64,000 nt of DNA from Neobacillus massiliamazoniensis (GCF_001048695.1 NZ_CVRB01000005.1:248001-312000), one strand, 5' to 3'; shown: positions 36,442-46,131, numbered from the stretch's first letter. The notes: generated from the letters alone by a model not told the origin. Made by a program: numbers and translations.

Positions 36442-37194
36442 CTATCGCTTATGGGTGCTAAAATAAAAGTATGCCCGTTCAAAATGATAGGAAGTCCTGT
36501 ATGATGATTTAGACTGCAATTTTCTTCTTGGCTTTGCTATAGCATTTATTTTTACGGTAGTTATTTCGTTTACTGCCTGATGGATTAAAAAGAAGATTGC
36601 CAATGAGATTCCCGATAAAACAATATCAAGGGACTTATCCAGTATAATATCAAGACGGTATGCCTCTACTCCGTATTTCATGATCCATCTTGATAAACAC
36701 ACAATATATATAAGTTCATTTGCACAGTAAATTAGCGTTATCAGTTGAAAAAACTTGTATGTCTTCTTTTCAAAAAACAACTCTTTTGTTATTTTTCTGT
36801 CGTATCTGTCCATCGCCATCAGATCCAATGTAAAGTATAAATAAAGCGGCTTTTTGGCTGCAACGCTTAAAGAATATATAAATAATAAGGCGGCTGAGTA
36901 AAAAACATTATTCCATAACAGCTGCAAGGCAGACCCAGACAAAAAATCCACTAATAATCCAGCAGTTAAATTTAGGATGATCCATATTCCTGTATAATTA
37001 AGACTTGCATTATTTTTGAATCGGTAAAAGCTATAAATGATCCCCGGTATAGTGGTGAGAATCATGGCGGGATAGTCACCTACAACCTCCCGACACAGCT
37101 CCCAAAATACCAAAGGGAAGATAAAAAACAGTACAAAATCTACTATCAGCATTAAGGTTGGACTCAAATTTTTCACCGTACTTTCTTCAATCAT
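36442..37194 (-). CDS. VC0807-type integral membrane protein
   Basis: 250 residues with six to seven hydrophobic segments. LMLIVDFVLFFIFPLVFWEL, TTIPGIIYSFYRFKNN and FLSGSALQLLWNNVFYSAAL resemble the VC0807 family, whose function is unknown (possibly intracellular septation-like transporters). The C-terminal tail is basic (PRRKLQSKSSYRTSYHFERA). Stands alone; the assignment rests on overall pattern. Confidence 0.65.
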   Translation of the reverse strand: MIEESTVKNLSPTLMLIVDFVLFFIFPLVFWELCREVVGDYPAMILTTIPGIIYSFYRFKNNASLNYTGIWIILNLTAGLLVDFLSGSALQLLWNNVFYSAALLFIYSLSVAAKKPLYLYFTLDLMAMDRYDRKITKELFFEKKTYKFFQLITLIYCANELIYIVCLSRWIMKYGVEAYRLDIILDKSLDIVLSGISLAIFFLIHQAVNEITTVKINAIAKPRRKLQSKSSYRTSYHFERAYFYFSTHKR

Positions 37195-37482
37195 TCAATA
37201 TATATGGCCCAACCTGAATAAAAAGAACAACCTTACAACCCTCTGCAACGTCATGTGCGTCCGGTTCTTATGCGAACTAATCGCTATGACAAAACTTCCA
37301 ACATTTCATTAAGATTGGCATTAGAAGTACTTGTCCATAGTGGTATGTATCTTATTTGGCTATCGCTTCGGCAGGATTCCCCCCAGCCTCCTTTCCTCTA
37401 TTCAACACTCCTGCTTGCATATATTACCTAAATTTTGTAATTAAAATGTGATATTCTACCAAATATAGCGAACTCAATAGAA
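37195..37482. other. Spacer, mixed composition
   Basis: 288 bp without a gene or recognised repeat. Its left part (GTGCGTCCGGTTCTTATGCG) is more G/C-rich than the flanks and may be debris of an imported segment. Confidence 0.3.
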
Positions 37483-38592
37483 TCAAAGAACAGCTAAACC
37501 TTGCGATCCGAAATAAGGAAAGTTGGTCCAAGCAGCAACCTGCAATCTAACCAGAATACCATCATCTTGGATGTTAAACACTGAGACTGTGCCCTGATTT
37601 CCGTTAAGGGTGTAAAAATGCCGTCCATCTTTACTAACTCCAACATCCATCGGCAAACCTGGTGCTGTACCTGGCGGTGTACTGGTAATATGTCTTACCA
37701 CTGATAGTGCTCCATTGGGATCAATTCGGTAGGTGGAGATGGTGCCGCTTAAAGTATTGGTAACGTATGCAAACCGTTCATCCCTCGTTGGTATAACCCA
37801 ACAAGCTGTCTTATATCCGTTTGGTATAGAACCGCTGATCACGTGAAGGATCCCGTCATTGCTCATTGAATAGGATGACAGTGCATTTGATTCTGCTTCA
37901 GTAACTAGGAGGATTCCAGTGGATAGAAAATAAACACCCAATGGGCTTTTGCCATAAGAATTATTAACGATTGGTTCTGTAACCGTACCATTTTGATTTA
38001 CATGGAATACACTGAGATGATTTGAAGTAAGCTCGGATACAAGGATTTTACTACCATCACGAGTGAAAAGAACCTGAGCGGGCTGAGCATTGAAAGTGCT
38101 GAGAGAACGGGAGGATCCAGGAATAAGAGTAAGGCGTCCGTTATCATCGATGTGAAAACCAGTGATATTGGATGAAAAATTGTTTGCGGCATTTCCTACA
38201 TTGCAGACATAAACAAGATTACCAAACATATCGATACTATTGGGCTGAGTACCTTCTGATGGCTTTACATCCACGAAAACAGGTACTCCGCTGTCGGTAA
38301 TGATAAAACTACTGATACTATGGCTGCCTGCGTTCACTGCAAGAAGGAAACGTCCATCACGGGAAATAGTTAGGGCTCCTTGTGACGTAAGGGGATCGAC
38401 ACCATCGTTTGCCGTTGCCGTGGAGACTTCCTTTGTACCAGTACCTATACCATAAGTTGGGTAGGAACCGACAAAGGTGAGCATTCCATTCATGTCCCTA
38501 TTAAAGGCAACGACTTGATTCATTAAATCATTGTTGGTCATAATGTAAACCATACTCGTACGCGCACGAAAATATTTGTTCATTATCTGCAT
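37483..38592 (-). CDS. Beta-propeller (lactonase-like) protein
   Basis: 369 residues made of repeated 45-50-residue blades, as in 6-phosphogluconolactonase/Pgl-type seven-bladed propellers: SRDGRFLLAVNAGSHSISSF, TRDGSKILVSELTSNHLSVF, TRDERFAYVTNTLSGTISTY, SKDGRHFYTLNGNQGTVSVF. No signal peptide is evident, and the N-terminal 20 residues vary in such proteins, so the start (38592, behind AGGAGG) could be a later ATG. Enzymatic activity is uncertain; many members are structural or redox-linked. Confidence 0.78.
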   Translation of the reverse strand: MQIMNKYFRARTSMVYIMTNNDLMNQVVAFNRDMNGMLTFVGSYPTYGIGTGTKEVSTATANDGVDPLTSQGALTISRDGRFLLAVNAGSHSISSFIITDSGVPVFVDVKPSEGTQPNSIDMFGNLVYVCNVGNAANNFSSNITGFHIDDNGRLTLIPGSSRSLSTFNAQPAQVLFTRDGSKILVSELTSNHLSVFHVNQNGTVTEPIVNNSYGKSPLGVYFLSTGILLVTEAESNALSSYSMSNDGILHVISGSIPNGYKTACWVIPTRDERFAYVTNTLSGTISTYRIDPNGALSVVRHITSTPPGTAPGLPMDVGVSKDGRHFYTLNGNQGTVSVFNIQDDGILVRLQVAAWTNFPYFGSQGLAVL

Positions 38593-38945
38593 TTTATGAC
38601 TCTCCTCCTTTCATAATTTTATATGGTGCTTTTGTCAATTCAATTCCCCAAATTGATGTAAGATGATTTAAAAGAAAGATGGATTTTCATCCACTTATCT
38701 CACTAACCTTTCGTAAGTTAAATAGCGATAATGAAAAAGGACTGTCGAAACAGTCCGTACGTTCATCATTTCACAAGATTGCTTTTGAAACAGAAAAAGG
38801 AGCAATAAGGACAGATATTAAAAATTCCTACTAAAGAATGATTTGTTTTTTATAAAATTAACTAACAAGTAAATAAGGGCAATGGCTAAATAGCGATGCA
38901 GTTCTCTCTTGACCCCATAATGTTGTTCAGAAATAAAATCAACGA
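38593..38945. other. Spacer with a degenerate repeat
   Basis: About 350 bp without a gene. Near 38735-38780 a stretch with AAAAAGGACTGTCGAAACAG and TCCGTACGTTCATCATTTCA resembles the dispersed family in decayed form. Confidence 0.4.
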
Positions 38946-39311
38946 TTAAAAATGATTATTAATGAGTTCCAAAATACGATTGTATGCACTTATATAAAGA
39001 TTAGGGTCAGGATCTTTACCATTTATCTTTGGTACATCAAAGTCAGAAAGTACAAAATGATATTTGGGCTGAACTTCATGTCTAGCTAAAGAACTTTTGC
39101 AACAGGATAAGGGACAACCATCAATTGCAATAATCTCTCTTCCTGATTTTGCTGTTCTGACAAGTGATTTGACATCACCTCCAACACCAGCGATACAGGA
39201 CATTTCAGCTAATTTTTCTCGATCCATTTTTATAGCAATCATGTTAGCAGTTTGTGCAGCTGATGAACATCCAGAGCATGAATATACAATAGGTAAGTCA
39301 TTTTTTTTCAC
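38946..39311 (-). CDS. DGC-domain putative zinc-binding protein
   Basis: 121 residues rich in paired cysteines: IVYSCSGCSSAAQTANM near residue 11, MSCIAGVGGDVKSLVRTAKS near 40, and DGCPLSCCKSSL near 65. This is the DGC domain (named for the Asp-Gly-Cys motif), proposed to bind zinc or an iron-sulfur centre. Redox or metal-sensing is plausible but unproven. Stands alone. Confidence 0.8.
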   Translation of the reverse strand: MKKNDLPIVYSCSGCSSAAQTANMIAIKMDREKLAEMSCIAGVGGDVKSLVRTAKSGREIIAIDGCPLSCCKSSLARHEVQPKYHFVLSDFDVPKINGKDPDPNLYISAYNRILELINNHF

Positions 39312-39694
39312 CGTTCTATCCCCCTATTCTTCTTTTGATTAACTAAAATATGTGTTTATATTGAAACAGCCTAAGCTGAATAACTAAAATTCATTTTAAT
39401 TTAATTGTTATTTAAATTCCGTGAATAATGTCACTTTTCTATTAATTTAAAAAATAGGAAAGGAAAAGAATTTCCCTTCTCCTTTGATCAATTCTTTATT
39501 CTATTAACCTACCCGGTTTAGCGCAATAAAAAAGCGTTTCTTCTTTTACGGAAACGCCTCCTTTGAAGAAGAATATTTATAAGAAACCTATTGTTTAAAA
39601 ACAAGCGTTGAATACATTTTGATTCTATATATTTAGATAACAATTACGGTTTTCTTAAACTTTTTTATTTGACTACTAAATTAGTTGTCTAGGG
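39312..39694. other. Spacer with a terminator
   Basis: No gene in 380 bp. A minus-strand terminator lies at 39527-39557; the remainder is A/T-rich. Confidence 0.45.
39527..39557 (-). terminator. Intrinsic terminator, minus strand
   Basis: GCGTTTC (39534-39540) pairs with GAAACGC (39550-39556), followed on the minus strand by TTTTTT. It would end transcripts from the 39.7-40.2 kb genes. Confidence 0.65.
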
Positions 39695-39765
39695 TTAAAT
39701 AATTCTTTCCAAAACTTTAGCAACGCCATCATTATCGTTTGTATCTGTTACCTCATTAGCTATGT
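39695..39765 (-). pseudogene. C-terminal remnant of a Cof-type HAD hydrolase
   Basis: DIANEVTDTNDNDGVAKVLE followed by RII and a stop is the typical end of Cof/YidA-type HAD phosphatases (...VTxSNxEDGVAxxLE). Only about 22 codons remain, overlapping the end of the next gene in another frame. Confidence 0.45.
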
Positions 39766-40251
39766 CTTGTTTTTTTCTTTCGTATCTGTGTTTAATAAAT
39801 CTCCAATTATAATATATGAAATCGACAACATTATCAAAGCAAAAATATTCGGGATCAAAGTGTAGATATGGTTAAAAACAGATTCATAATGATTTAATGG
39901 TGTAATATAAAAAGCGATTGCAAAAGATAGAACCAACCCTATAATTGATAATTTTGATTTTCTATTTGAAATCATAAATAAATAGTAATAAATCGCACTA
40001 AGCATCCAAAATTGGACAACTAACCAGGCGTGAGATAAACGGATATAATACTTTGTCTTTAAGTAAGTCACGATTAGAATCCCAATCACTACGATGGCAA
40101 GAAAAGGAGCTAATCTCACAAACTTTAAAATTCGGTCTAATCGCTTTTTCCCTCTGACATCACGAAAAGATACGTTTTTTATTACATCGTTTTTTATTGC
40201 AATTAACAAACTCATTAAAACAAGACCGCAAACTAATATGATTATAGACAT
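39760..40251 (-). CDS. Hypothetical membrane protein
   Basis: 163 residues with four to five hydrophobic helices (IIILVCGLVLMSLLIAI, FLAIVVIGILIVTYL, IIGLVLSFAIAFYI, IFALIMLSISYIIIGDLL) and a basic first loop (DVRGKKRLDRILKF). No family recognised. GGAGAAGGAAATATGTC-type site upstream. Its 3' end overlaps a HAD remnant, so the downstream DNA was rearranged. Confidence 0.6.
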   Translation of the reverse strand: MSIIILVCGLVLMSLLIAIKNDVIKNVSFRDVRGKKRLDRILKFVRLAPFLAIVVIGILIVTYLKTKYYIRLSHAWLVVQFWMLSAIYYYLFMISNRKSKLSIIGLVLSFAIAFYITPLNHYESVFNHIYTLIPNIFALIMLSISYIIIGDLLNTDTKEKNKT

Positions 40252-40744
40252 ATTTCCTTCTCCTTCATTGATTTATGTAAAGCAATTTAATGAATGGTTG
40301 ACCAATCAAAAACGTCTAACCCTCCCAAACCTACTTTTACCGTAATTTTGGTTCCTTTACACGTTCCATTTTCATTGCTCTTCCTTCTCGTTGGTAACAA
40401 CTACAACATTCATTTTTATTCCTTTTCATTGTACGGTTTTAGAAGGTTAAGATTTTAGTAAGCATTGTCACAAATATCAGGTGACAAAAGTAATATTTTC
40501 ATAATCCAATTATGGTGCCTGACACTTGATTTGTGTATATTCCGACAACCTCATTTTTCCATTAAAACAACTTAGTAATAGTTACAACACCATCAGGAAT
40601 ATTATGTAAATTCCCTCACAAATTTTGAAAATTATGTATATTTACTTATTTCTTAAGTTATTTTCCAATTATTTCTTGTATAATAGATATACGACTAATT
40701 TTTTTCTTTTACAAAAGATGTTGTTTTATAAAGGGGATGTTTAT
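40252..40744. other. Spacer before the M50 peptidase
   Basis: About 490 bp without a gene. Contains TGGTGCCTGACACTTGAT near 40511-40530, a short sequence I have seen repeated in Bacillus spacers, and a degenerate repeat tail near 40598-40622 (TATGTAAATTCCCTCACAA). Confidence 0.4.
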
Positions 40745-41857
40745 TTGGAAAAAAAGATAATAGAGGGTGGCAAGAAGACCTCCTGGGGAGTATTAGGTGC
40801 AATTGGATTGGTATTAATTGGTAAATTAAAATATGTTTTAGTAGTTTTTAAATTCCTTAAACTTCATACACTTTTAAGCATGTTTATTTTTCTAGCAACC
40901 TATGCCTCTATTTTTGGATGGAAGTTTGCAGTAGCTCTAGTCTATCTATTGTTTGTACACGAAATGGGACATACGTATGCTGCTAAAAGGATTAAACTGC
41001 CTGTTGGCCCTGCTATATTTATTCCTTTTGTTGGTGCGGTTATTGGCCTTAAAGAAATGCCTAAAAGTGCAAAAGATGAGGGATTTGTAGCATATATGGG
41101 TCCCTTATTTGGATTGTTATCCTTTTTGCCTGCCTTTCCACTGTATCTATATACACATGAACCATTCTGGGCACTTCTGATTATTTTGGGCGGGATGATT
41201 AATTTATTTAATTTAATTCCAATTACTCCATTAGATGGTGGAAGAATTGCAGCAGGGATCAGTACTAAGCTATGGGGGTTAGGGATTGTATTATTGTTTG
41301 CGTATTCTGTAATAAAACTTAGTTTTATAGGTTTTTTAATTGTCATCCTAGGTTCAAATGAATGGTACAAATTGTTTAAAAAACAAAAAAGATTAAATGA
41401 TGATAAAATGGAAATCAAAGAACTTGAACACTTGATATTAAAATTAAAACAAGAATCACCTGATTTAGATTCAGTTCAAGAAATGACTAGAAAGGCAAAA
41501 TGGGAAATCACAAACCGAGAAATAACTGAAATATTAAATACACTGAATTCGGAAATTGAAAAAATGAAAAAAGATCTTTATCTTCAGCAATTATCAGGTG
41601 GCCATACATTGAGTGAAGAAGATAAGAATAACCATCAAAAAGTTATTGCAGGTATTCTCAACAATTTAGATGAAAAACTATCAGATTTAAAAAAAGAAGT
41701 ACAGACAACGGAAACCTACTATAAAACGGATAGAAATACGAAAGTGCAATTATTTTTAATTTATATTGGCCTAGTCATTGCACTATCAATTAGTTATTAT
41801 TATGGCAATGAAATTCTCATGAACCATCCAGAAATACAAAAAGTCATGAATAGATAA
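40745..41857 (+). CDS. Site-2 protease family (M50) membrane metallopeptidase
   Basis: 370 residues. The zinc motif HEMGH (LFVHEMGHTYAAKR, near residue 72) and the second metal motif PLDGGRIAAG near residue 160 lie in membrane segments. Residues 215-335 form a cytoplasmic coiled coil (EIKELEHLILKLKQESPDL, MKKDLYLQQLSGGHTLSEED), and a final helix near 350 closes the protein. Such YydH/YdfJ-type proteases cut membrane substrates. TTG at 40745 is preferred because AAAGGGG lies eight bases upstream; the frame opens at 40625. Confidence 0.82.
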   Translation: MEKKIIEGGKKTSWGVLGAIGLVLIGKLKYVLVVFKFLKLHTLLSMFIFLATYASIFGWKFAVALVYLLFVHEMGHTYAAKRIKLPVGPAIFIPFVGAVIGLKEMPKSAKDEGFVAYMGPLFGLLSFLPAFPLYLYTHEPFWALLIILGGMINLFNLIPITPLDGGRIAAGISTKLWGLGIVLLFAYSVIKLSFIGFLIVILGSNEWYKLFKKQKRLNDDKMEIKELEHLILKLKQESPDLDSVQEMTRKAKWEITNREITEILNTLNSEIEKMKKDLYLQQLSGGHTLSEEDKNNHQKVIAGILNNLDEKLSDLKKEVQTTETYYKTDRNTKVQLFLIYIGLVIALSISYYYGNEILMNHPEIQKVMNR

Positions 41858-41933
41858 AAACATAACCTAATCATTGTTTTTCCTAGGTAACAGAGGATTT
41901 TTATAGAACTATAGACAACAAATAATAAGTAAA

Positions 41934-41970
41934 AACCTCCTATTTCATGTCGAACATGGAATAGGAGGTT
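41934..41970. terminator. Bidirectional terminator
   Basis: AACCTCCTATTTCATGT (41934-41950) pairs with ACATGGAATAGGAGGTT (41954-41970) with one mismatch, between convergent genes. Confidence 0.8.
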
Positions 41971-41983
41971 TATTCTACACCCC

Positions 41984-42397
41984 TTAGTTTTTGTTCCAAT
42001 CAGATGGCATCTGCCGAACTGTAATCAGGTCAAAGCGGTTACCATACAAATCTTCGAATACGACCTCTCGTCCATATGGCATATCCTTCGGTTCGCCGTA
42101 AAATACGACACCTTTTTCTTTCATGGTCTTGTAATCGCGGTCAACATCGTCGGTTTCAAGTGTAATGAAAACGTGATCTGCGACTTGGGAACCTACACGA
42201 TTTCGTTTGTTTTCCGTATCGGCTTTAACAAATACGATGCCTATATCAGGTTGACTCGAAAGTGCGACCGTTACCCAGCGGAAGTCCCCAAACTGATTGT
42301 CTGCAGTAAGCTCAAATCCCAGTTTTTCCGTGTAAAATTTAATGGCTGCGTCCTGGTCCTCTACCAGAATCGTGATATTTCCCATTTTTCGTATCAT
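41984..42397 (-). CDS. VOC (glyoxalase/bleomycin resistance) family protein
   Basis: 137 residues with two beta-alpha-beta-beta-beta modules: GNITILVEDQDAAIKFYTEK, LGFELTADNQFGDFRWVTVA, then ADHVFITLETDDVDRDYKTM and YGREVVFEDLYGNRFDLI. Glu and His positions suit a metal site. A lyase, dioxygenase or resistance role is possible; substrate unknown. AGGAGG upstream of the ATG. Confidence 0.85.
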   Translation of the reverse strand: MIRKMGNITILVEDQDAAIKFYTEKLGFELTADNQFGDFRWVTVALSSQPDIGIVFVKADTENKRNRVGSQVADHVFITLETDDVDRDYKTMKEKGVVFYGEPKDMPYGREVVFEDLYGNRFDLITVRQMPSDWNKN

Positions 42398-42413
42398 ACA
42401 AGTATTCCTCCTG

Positions 42414-42623
42414 TTATTCTATTTGAAAATTATACAATTCTTTATTCGGTTTGTCTGTATCCATGAATTTACCTAAAAACGAAGTACTATTCATTATCGG
42501 CTTCCAATGAGCAGACAACTTGGATTCCCAGAATTGTTCAAAAAAAGAATCCATAGTTGTAGTTCGTTCAGTTGAAAAAGAAAAAAATAAGAGAATCTGC
42601 CCACTCATTCTTTTTGAATTCAA
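42414..42623 (-). CDS. Short hypothetical ORF, possible gene remnant
   Basis: 69 codons starting at TTG without a good ribosome site. The last 45 residues look protein-like (MDSFFEQFWESKLSAHWKPI, SFLGKFMDTDKPNKELYNF), so this may be the 3' end of a lost gene whose upstream part is gone. The first 20 codons (low complexity FFSFSTERTTT) look non-coding. No family recognised. Confidence 0.35.
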   Translation of the reverse strand: MNSKRMSGQILLFFSFSTERTTTMDSFFEQFWESKLSAHWKPIMNSTSFLGKFMDTDKPNKELYNFQIE

Positions 42624-42866
42624 TTTTCATTGAACAACTAACGCAAGAAAATATTTAATTGTTTGGTTTTACCGATAAATATCAAAAGGTAAGAAAAGAA
42701 TAATTGTGATGTTATGTGGCATATAAATAATCTGGTTGACCTAACGAAAAGGAACAAGAAACCCATATCAGTAATATTTGCACGATAGAAGAAAACACAC
42801 AAGTGTTATAGATATAGGTCAAAACGTTTATTTCTGAATAATCATTGTTAAAAAGGAGATTAGTGA

Positions 42867-43283
42867 ATGAGGTTGAATCATTTAAATCTATTTGTTGATG
42901 ATTTATCAGAAGCTAGACATTTTTTTGAAACATATTTTGATTTTCAATTTTTGGAACAAAAAGGAAAAGCTCTTGTAGTGCTGAGTGATGAGAATGGATT
43001 TATTCTCGTGTTAAGTGATCCAAAAGCATTTAAGGGAAAAAAGGATATTAGATATCCTGAAGCTTTTCATATTGGTTTTTTGGTGGAAACTTCAAGTGAG
43101 GTTGATCAAGCATATGATCGTTTAGTAGCTGGTGGCATTGAAATAGACAAGGAACCTTATACATTGAGAGGTAATAGTTATGGTTTTTATTTCACAGTAT
43201 TTAATGGTTTATTAATTGAAGTTTCTTGCATTGACTATAGAGATGGTAAAAAAGTTTCAAAACTCAATGACACTCATCTTTAG
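42867..43283 (+). CDS. VOC family protein
   Basis: 138 residues: RLNHLNLFVDDLSEARHFFE, HIGFLVETSSEVDQAYDRLV and FTVFNGLLIEVSCIDY give the two VOC modules. A second such gene lies 470 bp away on the other strand, but the sequences differ too much for a recent duplication. Substrate unknown. AAAAGGAGATTAGTG ribosome site. Confidence 0.85.
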   Translation: MRLNHLNLFVDDLSEARHFFETYFDFQFLEQKGKALVVLSDENGFILVLSDPKAFKGKKDIRYPEAFHIGFLVETSSEVDQAYDRLVAGGIEIDKEPYTLRGNSYGFYFTVFNGLLIEVSCIDYRDGKKVSKLNDTHL

Positions 43284-43323
43284 TAATTGCTACAAGATAC
43301 AATAATCCCCGTTATCGGGAATA

Positions 43324-43356
43324 AAAAAAGGATCTTCAATTGAAGATCCTTTTTTG
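43324..43356. terminator. Bidirectional terminator
   Basis: Perfect palindrome AAAAAGGATCTTC-AATT-GAAGATCCTTTTT between convergent VOC and MOSC genes. Confidence 0.85.
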
Positions 43357-43366
43357 CTTCTTATGT

Positions 43367-43406
43367 AACTAACGCACTCTATAGTTTAAATACGTTTATT
43401 CACAAA
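43367..43406 (+). repeat. Dispersed intergenic repeat, tail copy
   Basis: CGCACTCTATAGTTTAAATA then CGTTTATTCACAAAC. Diverged tail in plus orientation. Confidence 0.45.
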
Positions 43407-43443
43407 CAAGATTGCTAAAGGTACAAATTCGCATCCAGCTAGT

Positions 43444-44010
43444 TTAAACACGTTCAAGCTTTTTAAATGGTCTGTGAGGTAATTCAGTACGGATGGTATC
43501 ACCTGGTTTCACTTCTCCACTCTGCAATATAACTCCCATTATTCCTGCTTTTCTTATTAGATTTCCATCCGAATCCTTATCCAAAACAGCCTTTAAAAGA
43601 CCCGGTTTAAAATTATCAATTTGAGTACAAGGATTTCGTAAGCCTGTTACTTTAATAATTGCAGACTCACCTATAGATAATATCGTGTCAGTTGGTAATT
43701 CAAGAAGATTTATTCCGACAGTTGTAATATTTTCACCCAATTGTCCAGGTTTAATGTTAAAACGGTCTGTTAACTCTTCGAATAACTCATTTTGAATTAA
43801 ATGCACTTGTCTTAGGTTCGGTTGGTTTGGATTTTGTGCCACTCTGGAGCGATGTTTAACCGTTGAACCAAAGTGTGCATCGCCTTCGACCCCTAAACCC
43901 TTCACTAATTTTATAGTCTCTTGATTTTCCTTACTAAACGTATGCTTCTTACTTAAACTAACTGCTATAACTGTCCCTAAAATTAAACTCTCTTTTTTTT
44001 CATCAAACAT
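43444..44010 (-). CDS. MOSC domain protein
   Basis: 188 residues; the MOSC domain covers residues 30-175 with VKGLGVEGDAHFGSTVKHRS, LRQVHLIQNELFEEL, KPGQLGENITTVGINLLELP and LRNPCTQIDNFKPGL, which holds the conserved cysteine near residue 132. Such proteins resemble the Moco sulfurase C-terminal domain and YiiM, handling sulfur or molybdenum cofactor, or reducing N-hydroxylated compounds. Stands alone; an orphan molybdenum subunit lies 10 kb away, and any link is speculation. Confidence 0.87.
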   Translation of the reverse strand: MFDEKKESLILGTVIAVSLSKKHTFSKENQETIKLVKGLGVEGDAHFGSTVKHRSRVAQNPNQPNLRQVHLIQNELFEELTDRFNIKPGQLGENITTVGINLLELPTDTILSIGESAIIKVTGLRNPCTQIDNFKPGLLKAVLDKDSDGNLIRKAGIMGVILQSGEVKPGDTIRTELPHRPFKKLERV

Positions 44011-44184
44011 TCAATCCTCACAGCCTTCCTTTTTTAACTCCCTGTTTGTTCATATTCAATCAAGGATTAATTATTCCTTCCTCCACTCCCCGTTAGCACA
44101 ATAAAAATCCGCCAGAAACCGCGACGATATAAGAGAATCAGCATACCATTTCCATTTGGTGATTGTGAATCCGATAAAGTTGAC

Positions 44185-44796
44185 TTATCCTTTTACATTG
44201 AATAACTGATTTATACGGGACCTATCATAATCCAAAATCCAATCATTAAAAAAGTGATTAATCTCTTCTATAGATTCTTTATTAGTTGCTACTAAATCAC
44301 AGCCTCGACCATCGTAAATACTAAAAATTGTTTCCTTTTTTATATTAATAAAATAGAGGCGAGGCATATCGCTATAAAAAAATGCCCGGATTATTTTTGT
44401 AAGATTGATGTCAGCTACCTCACATTTTAATAATAACCTTTGAGTTCTCCACTCATTTACTTCATCCTCTTCGGGGTCACGAAACGGAAATAGGTGATGT
44501 TTTATTTGGTACTTGATATTTTTCCTAGTTAGGAATGGAGTAAAAACATTTAATTACTTAAATGGTTTTCGATGGAGTTGATCAAAAAAGCATACAATAA
44601 AAATTTCATCACCTTTTTTATGCAAAGTATGTAAAAGAGTTTTACCTCTTTTTAAAACGCGATCCATATATATTTCATCATTTTCCTCATTGGGATCCCC
44701 TAACTCGAAACGAATTCCAATATTCCAGTTATAAAATAATGGAGGCTCAAGAGATAAACTAGGAAAGTTTTTCATCATATATTCATCAATATTCAA
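44185..44796 (-). pseudogene. DUF3885 gene interrupted by an in-frame TAA
   Basis: 203 codons plus stop. The N-terminal part MNIDEYMMKNFPSLSLEPPL...NWNIGIRFELG and the C-terminal FINIKKETIFSIYDGRGCDL...NDWILDYDRSRI are the two ends of DUF3885. TAA at 44554-44556 (codon 81) breaks the frame after HRKPFK; the frame then continues LNVFTPFLTRKNIKYQIKHH and on without indel. DUF3885 is of unknown function and often sits in polymorphic-toxin or immunity neighbourhoods. Confidence 0.78.
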
Positions 44797-45246
44797 TAGT
44801 AAGTACCTAACTCTCTTTATTTTTCTTCAAATTCTCTAAACAACATTCTTTTGCTGAATGGGAAAAACGAGCTAACTGAGTTATCCATTATTGAACTCTA
44901 GCACCCGTTCGTTTAAGTACAATTCTTCACAATTCTTGACTTTACTCGAGTCCATTTAATTGTGATAAGTGATGTGTAAAATGATAGAACGGTAAGGATA
45001 CATGCCGTTGGTAACGAACGAAATCCTCCCATTTCGTGTTTTCTCTTGGATTGTAGTGGCTATCAGTTCTCTATTAATCGTATCTTTCTCTTTTGGTTGT
45101 TCCGTTTGACTTGGCTACTCGCCCAAAAAGCCCATTTCTATAAAAATATGTGAATGACCATTATGCTTGTCCATTCTTTAACTTGTACAAAGAATACTTT
45201 AATAAAGTAAAACCTAAAAAAATAATAATGAAATGAGGTGTTTTTA
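44797..45246. other. Spacer with one repeat and an unexplained short frame
   Basis: About 450 bp. A dispersed repeat lies at 44865-44940. A plus-strand frame 45002-45109 (hydrophobic FSWIVVAISSLLIVSFSFG) could be a gene remnant but has no ribosome site. The following gene uses ATGAGGTG near 45233 as ribosome site. Confidence 0.4.
44865..44940 (+). repeat. Dispersed intergenic repeat element
   Basis: ACGAGCTAACTGAGTTATCC, ATTATTGAACTCTAGCACCC, then GTTCGTTTAAGTACAATTC and TTCACAATT. Plus orientation. Confidence 0.65.
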
Positions 45247-46050
45247 ATGGGATGTAATGATAATCTTCAACCCAATCAAGCAAGTCAATCCGACCCCCCA
45301 GGTCCTTGTCCAGTAACACCAACACCACTGAGTTCATTTACGAGTGCAAATACCGCAACAGTAGCTGGACCACTTGTTAATAGGATTAAAGTTCCTGTTG
45401 TCCTAGCAGAGCCAACGATCCAAATTCCTATAGAGACAACAATTACGCTTGGAGCTTTAGCAACTGAAATTAAACGAGTGAAAAAAAATGTATTTTTGGA
45501 TCAAGTGAAACTTGTTCCGGTTGCACCATTTACGCGTGTTGACGGCACTGACTTTTTTACCTTTTCAAGAGCTAAATTATTTATAGCAGGGCATATTCGC
45601 AAAAATATTGAATATACTTCGGCTGGGTCTTCGATTGTGGGATGTACTGTATCGCTTATAGATCAAGTTGTCGATATTCCATTCACTGGATTTACAGAAC
45701 TTAGTACAACGGCTGGAACGCTTATTAATTTACCAATCCTCGGTATCAATGAAACTTCCGAGTCTAGTTTCCATAGTGATACAAACAACTTAAATGCTCG
45801 CTTGGATAAATTCTTCTTCAACAATCTTGTCAAATTCAATGAACAGCCATTTGGTGAGTTAGTAGCAGCAAACTTCTTTGAACTTGATTTTGCGTCACCG
45901 GAACCAGCACCTGAGGCAACTTTTACTTTTTCCACGTTTACTGAAAAAATCGTCTTGGAACTTACAGTGAAAGTATTACAAACTCAGCAACTTGCAATTG
46001 CTGCAACTTCAGTAGTTCCTGTGCTTCCTGGTCTTACTCCTCCACTTTAA
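45247..46050 (+). CDS. CsxC-like spore coat/exosporium protein (SPOCS domain)
   Basis: 267 residues with no signal peptide. Residues 40-150 match the CsxC-type arrangement around a DUF3794/SPOCS domain: RIKVPVVLAEPTIQIPIET, LATEIKRVKKNVFLDQVKLV, and AKLFIAGHIRKNIEY. A second, variable half follows (residues 150-267). Expected to be made in the mother cell and deposited on the spore coat or exosporium. ATG at 45247 follows ATGAGGTG; the frame opens at GTG 45238. A weak terminator follows at 46081. Confidence 0.78.
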   Translation: MGCNDNLQPNQASQSDPPGPCPVTPTPLSSFTSANTATVAGPLVNRIKVPVVLAEPTIQIPIETTITLGALATEIKRVKKNVFLDQVKLVPVAPFTRVDGTDFFTFSRAKLFIAGHIRKNIEYTSAGSSIVGCTVSLIDQVVDIPFTGFTELSTTAGTLINLPILGINETSESSFHSDTNNLNARLDKFFFNNLVKFNEQPFGELVAANFFELDFASPEPAPEATFTFSTFTEKIVLELTVKVLQTQQLAIAATSVVPVLPGLTPPL

Positions 46051-46080
46051 TGGATGTTCTTCAGCATATATAAGAAAAAG

Positions 46081-46105
46081 GGTTCTGTTTCTTGTAAACA
46101 GAGCC
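46081..46105 (+). terminator. Hairpin downstream of the CsxC-like gene
   Basis: GGTTCTGTTT pairs with AAACAGAGCC. The T run is weak. Confidence 0.5.
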
Positions 46106-46131
46106 GTTCCTCCAATTCAATCCTTGTATAA

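Noticed and set aside
40942-41418. 158-codon ORF on the strand opposite the M50 peptidase
   Set aside because: It lies wholly inside the well-supported peptidase gene, has no family pattern and has low-complexity Pro/Ile/Asn composition.
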